From the NCBI GenBank assembly GCA_030539395.1, contig JAUNSC010000001.1, positions 1-64,000 of the forward strand: 64,000 bases of DNA, written 5' to 3'. The notes below the pieces were generated by a model. That model was not told the origin of the DNA. It was given only the letters and a program-made list of their open reading frames with translations, and ran no database searches. The position numbers were made by a program, and so were the translations under genes. Each line of letters begins with the position of its first letter. Positions within the stretch are counted from its first letter, which is position 1. This document shows, in pieces, positions 62,733-64,000 of this stretch. The DNA is from Eubacteriales bacterium (lineage in GTDB: Bacteria > Bacillota > Clostridia > Lachnospirales > Lachnospiraceae).

Positions 62733-64000
62733 TTATGGTTCAGGGTACCATGTCAAATGCGGGGAAAAGTCTGCTGGCAGCAGGACTTTGCAGAATATTC
62801 AAACAGGACGGATATAAAGTTGCACCTTTTAAATCCCAGAATATGGCTCTGAATTCTTTTATCACGGAAGAGGGACTGGAGATGGGACGTGCCCAGGTAA
62901 TGCAGGCGGAGGCGGCCGGGATTAAACCGTCTGTCTATATGAATCCGATCCTGTTGAAGCCGACCAATGATGTGGGAAGCCAGGTGATTGTCAACGGTGA
63001 AGTACTGGGCAATATGAAGGCAAGAGACTATTTCGCATACAAGAAAAAGCTGGTGCCGGACATTTTGAAAGCTTTTCATAGGCTGGAGGAAGAATATGAT
63101 ATCATTGTGATAGAAGGGGCAGGAAGCCCTGCAGAGATTAATTTAAAGCAGGATGATATCGTAAATATGGGCATGGCCAGGATGGCAAAGGCTCCTGTGC
63201 TTCTGGTGGGAGATATTGACCGGGGCGGTGTATTTGCCCAGCTGATCGGCACGGTGATGCTGCTGACGGAAGAAGAAAGGTCTATGGTCAAAGGGCTGAT
63301 CATCAACAAATTCCGGGGGGATAAGACGATTCTTGATCCGGGAATTGATATGCTGGAAGAAAAAGCGGGGATTCCGGTTGTGGGAGTTGCGCCTTATCTG
63401 CATATTCAGGTGGAGGATGAGGACAGCCTGACAGAACGTTTTGACAAAAAGACAGAAATCGGTGCCATAGATATTGCGGTGATCCGCCTTCCGAGAATTT
63501 CTAATTTTACAGATTTTAATCCTTTTGAGAGCATTGAGGGAGTATCACTCAGATATGTGGAGAGTGTGCCACAATTAAAAGATCCGGATATGATCATACT
63601 GCCGGGAACAAAGAGCACTATGGATGACCTGAAATATCTGCGGCAGAGCGGACTTGAGGCTGCAATTCTAAAACAGGCTGCTTCGGGAAAAGTGATTTTC
63701 GGAATCTGCGGCGGGTACCAGATGATGGGAAAATATTTAAGCGATCCGGAAGGTGTGGAAGGCGGCGGGGAAATGCGCGGTATGGGCCTTCTTCCTATGA
63801 AAACTGTTTTTGCAGGGGCAAAGACAAGAACACGGGTAACCGGGAATTTTCAAAAGGTGAAGGGGATTCTGGAAGGACTTTCAGGAGAAGCCCTGGAAGG
63901 GTATGAGATCCACATGGGACAGACCACATTGGAAAAGGGATGCCTGCCCCTGACAGAACTGGAGAATTATGCAGCGGACAGGTCTCGGACGGAGGCAGAA
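62720..64000 (+). CDS. cbiP: Cobyric acid synthase, partial (runs off the right edge)
   Basis: 427 codons to the edge with no stop, out of a usual total near 500. CbiP/CobQ amidates side chains b, d, e and g. The N-terminal [21 protein letters not shown]-loop, [24 protein letters not shown] and the [12 protein letters not shown] and [11 protein letters not shown] (catalytic Cys) amidotransferase motifs are present; the C-terminal histidine lies beyond the window. Start overlaps the upstream decarboxylase gene, so it is the ninth gene in one continuous transcript. Confidence 0.95.
   Translation, partial: MAKVIMVQGTMSNAGKSLLAAGLCRIFKQDGYKVAPFKSQNMALNSFITEEGLEMGRAQVMQAEAAGIKPSVYMNPILLKPTNDVGSQVIVNGEVLGNMKARDYFAYKKKLVPDILKAFHRLEEEYDIIVIEGAGSPAEINLKQDDIVNMGMARMAKAPVLLVGDIDRGGVFAQLIGTVMLLTEEERSMVKGLIINKFRGDKTILDPGIDMLEEKAGIPVVGVAPYLHIQVEDEDSLTERFDKKTEIGAIDIAVIRLPRISNFTDFNPFESIEGVSLRYVESVPQLKDPDMIILPGTKSTMDDLKYLRQSGLEAAILKQAASGKVIFGICGGYQMMGKYLSDPEGVEGGGEMRGMGLLPMKTVFAGAKTRTRVTGNFQKVKGILEGLSGEALEGYEIHMGQTTLEKGCLPLTELENYAADRSRTEAE

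Overview
The window looks like a chromosome segment of a gut-type, strictly anaerobic, low-GC Gram-positive bacterium, most likely a Lachnospiraceae member (Blautia/Dorea/Mediterraneibacter-like). This is inferred from gene content: a SpoIIM-type sporulation protein next to XerD, two T-box leaders, the anaerobic (CbiD/CbiG) cobalamin route, NrdG, a DUF5722-type protein, an LTA-synthase-like enzyme and a giant CnaB/SpaA surface protein. Promoters are of the vegetative -35/-10 type and terminators are GC hairpins with T-runs. No rRNA, tRNA or CRISPR array was seen.

Layout. 1-3.5 kb: an A+T-rich three-gene island (UbiA-type prenyltransferase of the decaprenyl-phosphate phosphoribosyltransferase kind, HAD phosphatase, GT-C-like membrane protein), preceded by a 15-bp perfect inverted repeat flanking a 119-bp segment that could be an invertible promoter. 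3.5-9.2 kb: Phe T-box, pheS-pheT, a histidine phosphatase and queA. 9.2-14.5 kb (minus strand): DegV, response regulator and sensor kinase; then tyrA and aroA. 14.6-19.6 kb: EF-G-like GTPase, L,D-transpeptidase, SpoIIM, XerD. 19.6-21 kb: alanine/glycine symporter. 21.2-34.5 kb: a giant gene for a surface protein built from CnaB- and SpaA-type repeats, split by a single in-frame TAG that cuts off the last three repeats and the membrane anchor. 34.6-39.1 kb: DAHP synthase (minus), a 194-bp MITE-like element with terminal inverted repeats and a 7-bp target duplication, then precorrin-2 dehydrogenase, rnhA and a secreted glycosidase-like protein. 39.1-45.4 kb: tyrS, a 52-residue membrane protein, alaS, a polytopic membrane protein and rpsU. 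45.4-48.6 kb (minus): LTA-synthase-like protein and an MFS transporter. 48.7-51.9 kb: Trp T-box and a three-gene tryptophan ABC transporter (trpX-trpY-trpZ type). 52-53.2 kb: nrdG and dut. 53.2-64 kb: a cobalamin riboswitch and a long, tightly overlapped cobalamin operon (cbiD, cobM, cbiG, cobJ, a CobK-CbiE-CbiT fusion, cbiA, cbiB, cobD/cobC-like, cbiP) that runs off the right edge.

How it fits together. Aromatic amino acids are a recurring theme: DAHP synthase, EPSP synthase and prephenate dehydrogenase make them, PheRS and TyrRS consume them, and Phe- and Trp-sensing T-boxes control PheRS and Trp uptake. The precorrin-2 dehydrogenase could supply sirohydrochlorin to the B12 operon 17 kb downstream, although cobI/cbiL, cbiC and the cobaltochelatase are not in view. 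The most unusual items are the possible invertible promoter in front of the UbiA/HAD/GT-C locus, the stop-interrupted giant adhesin, and the MITE-like repeat with a partial relative 13 kb away.
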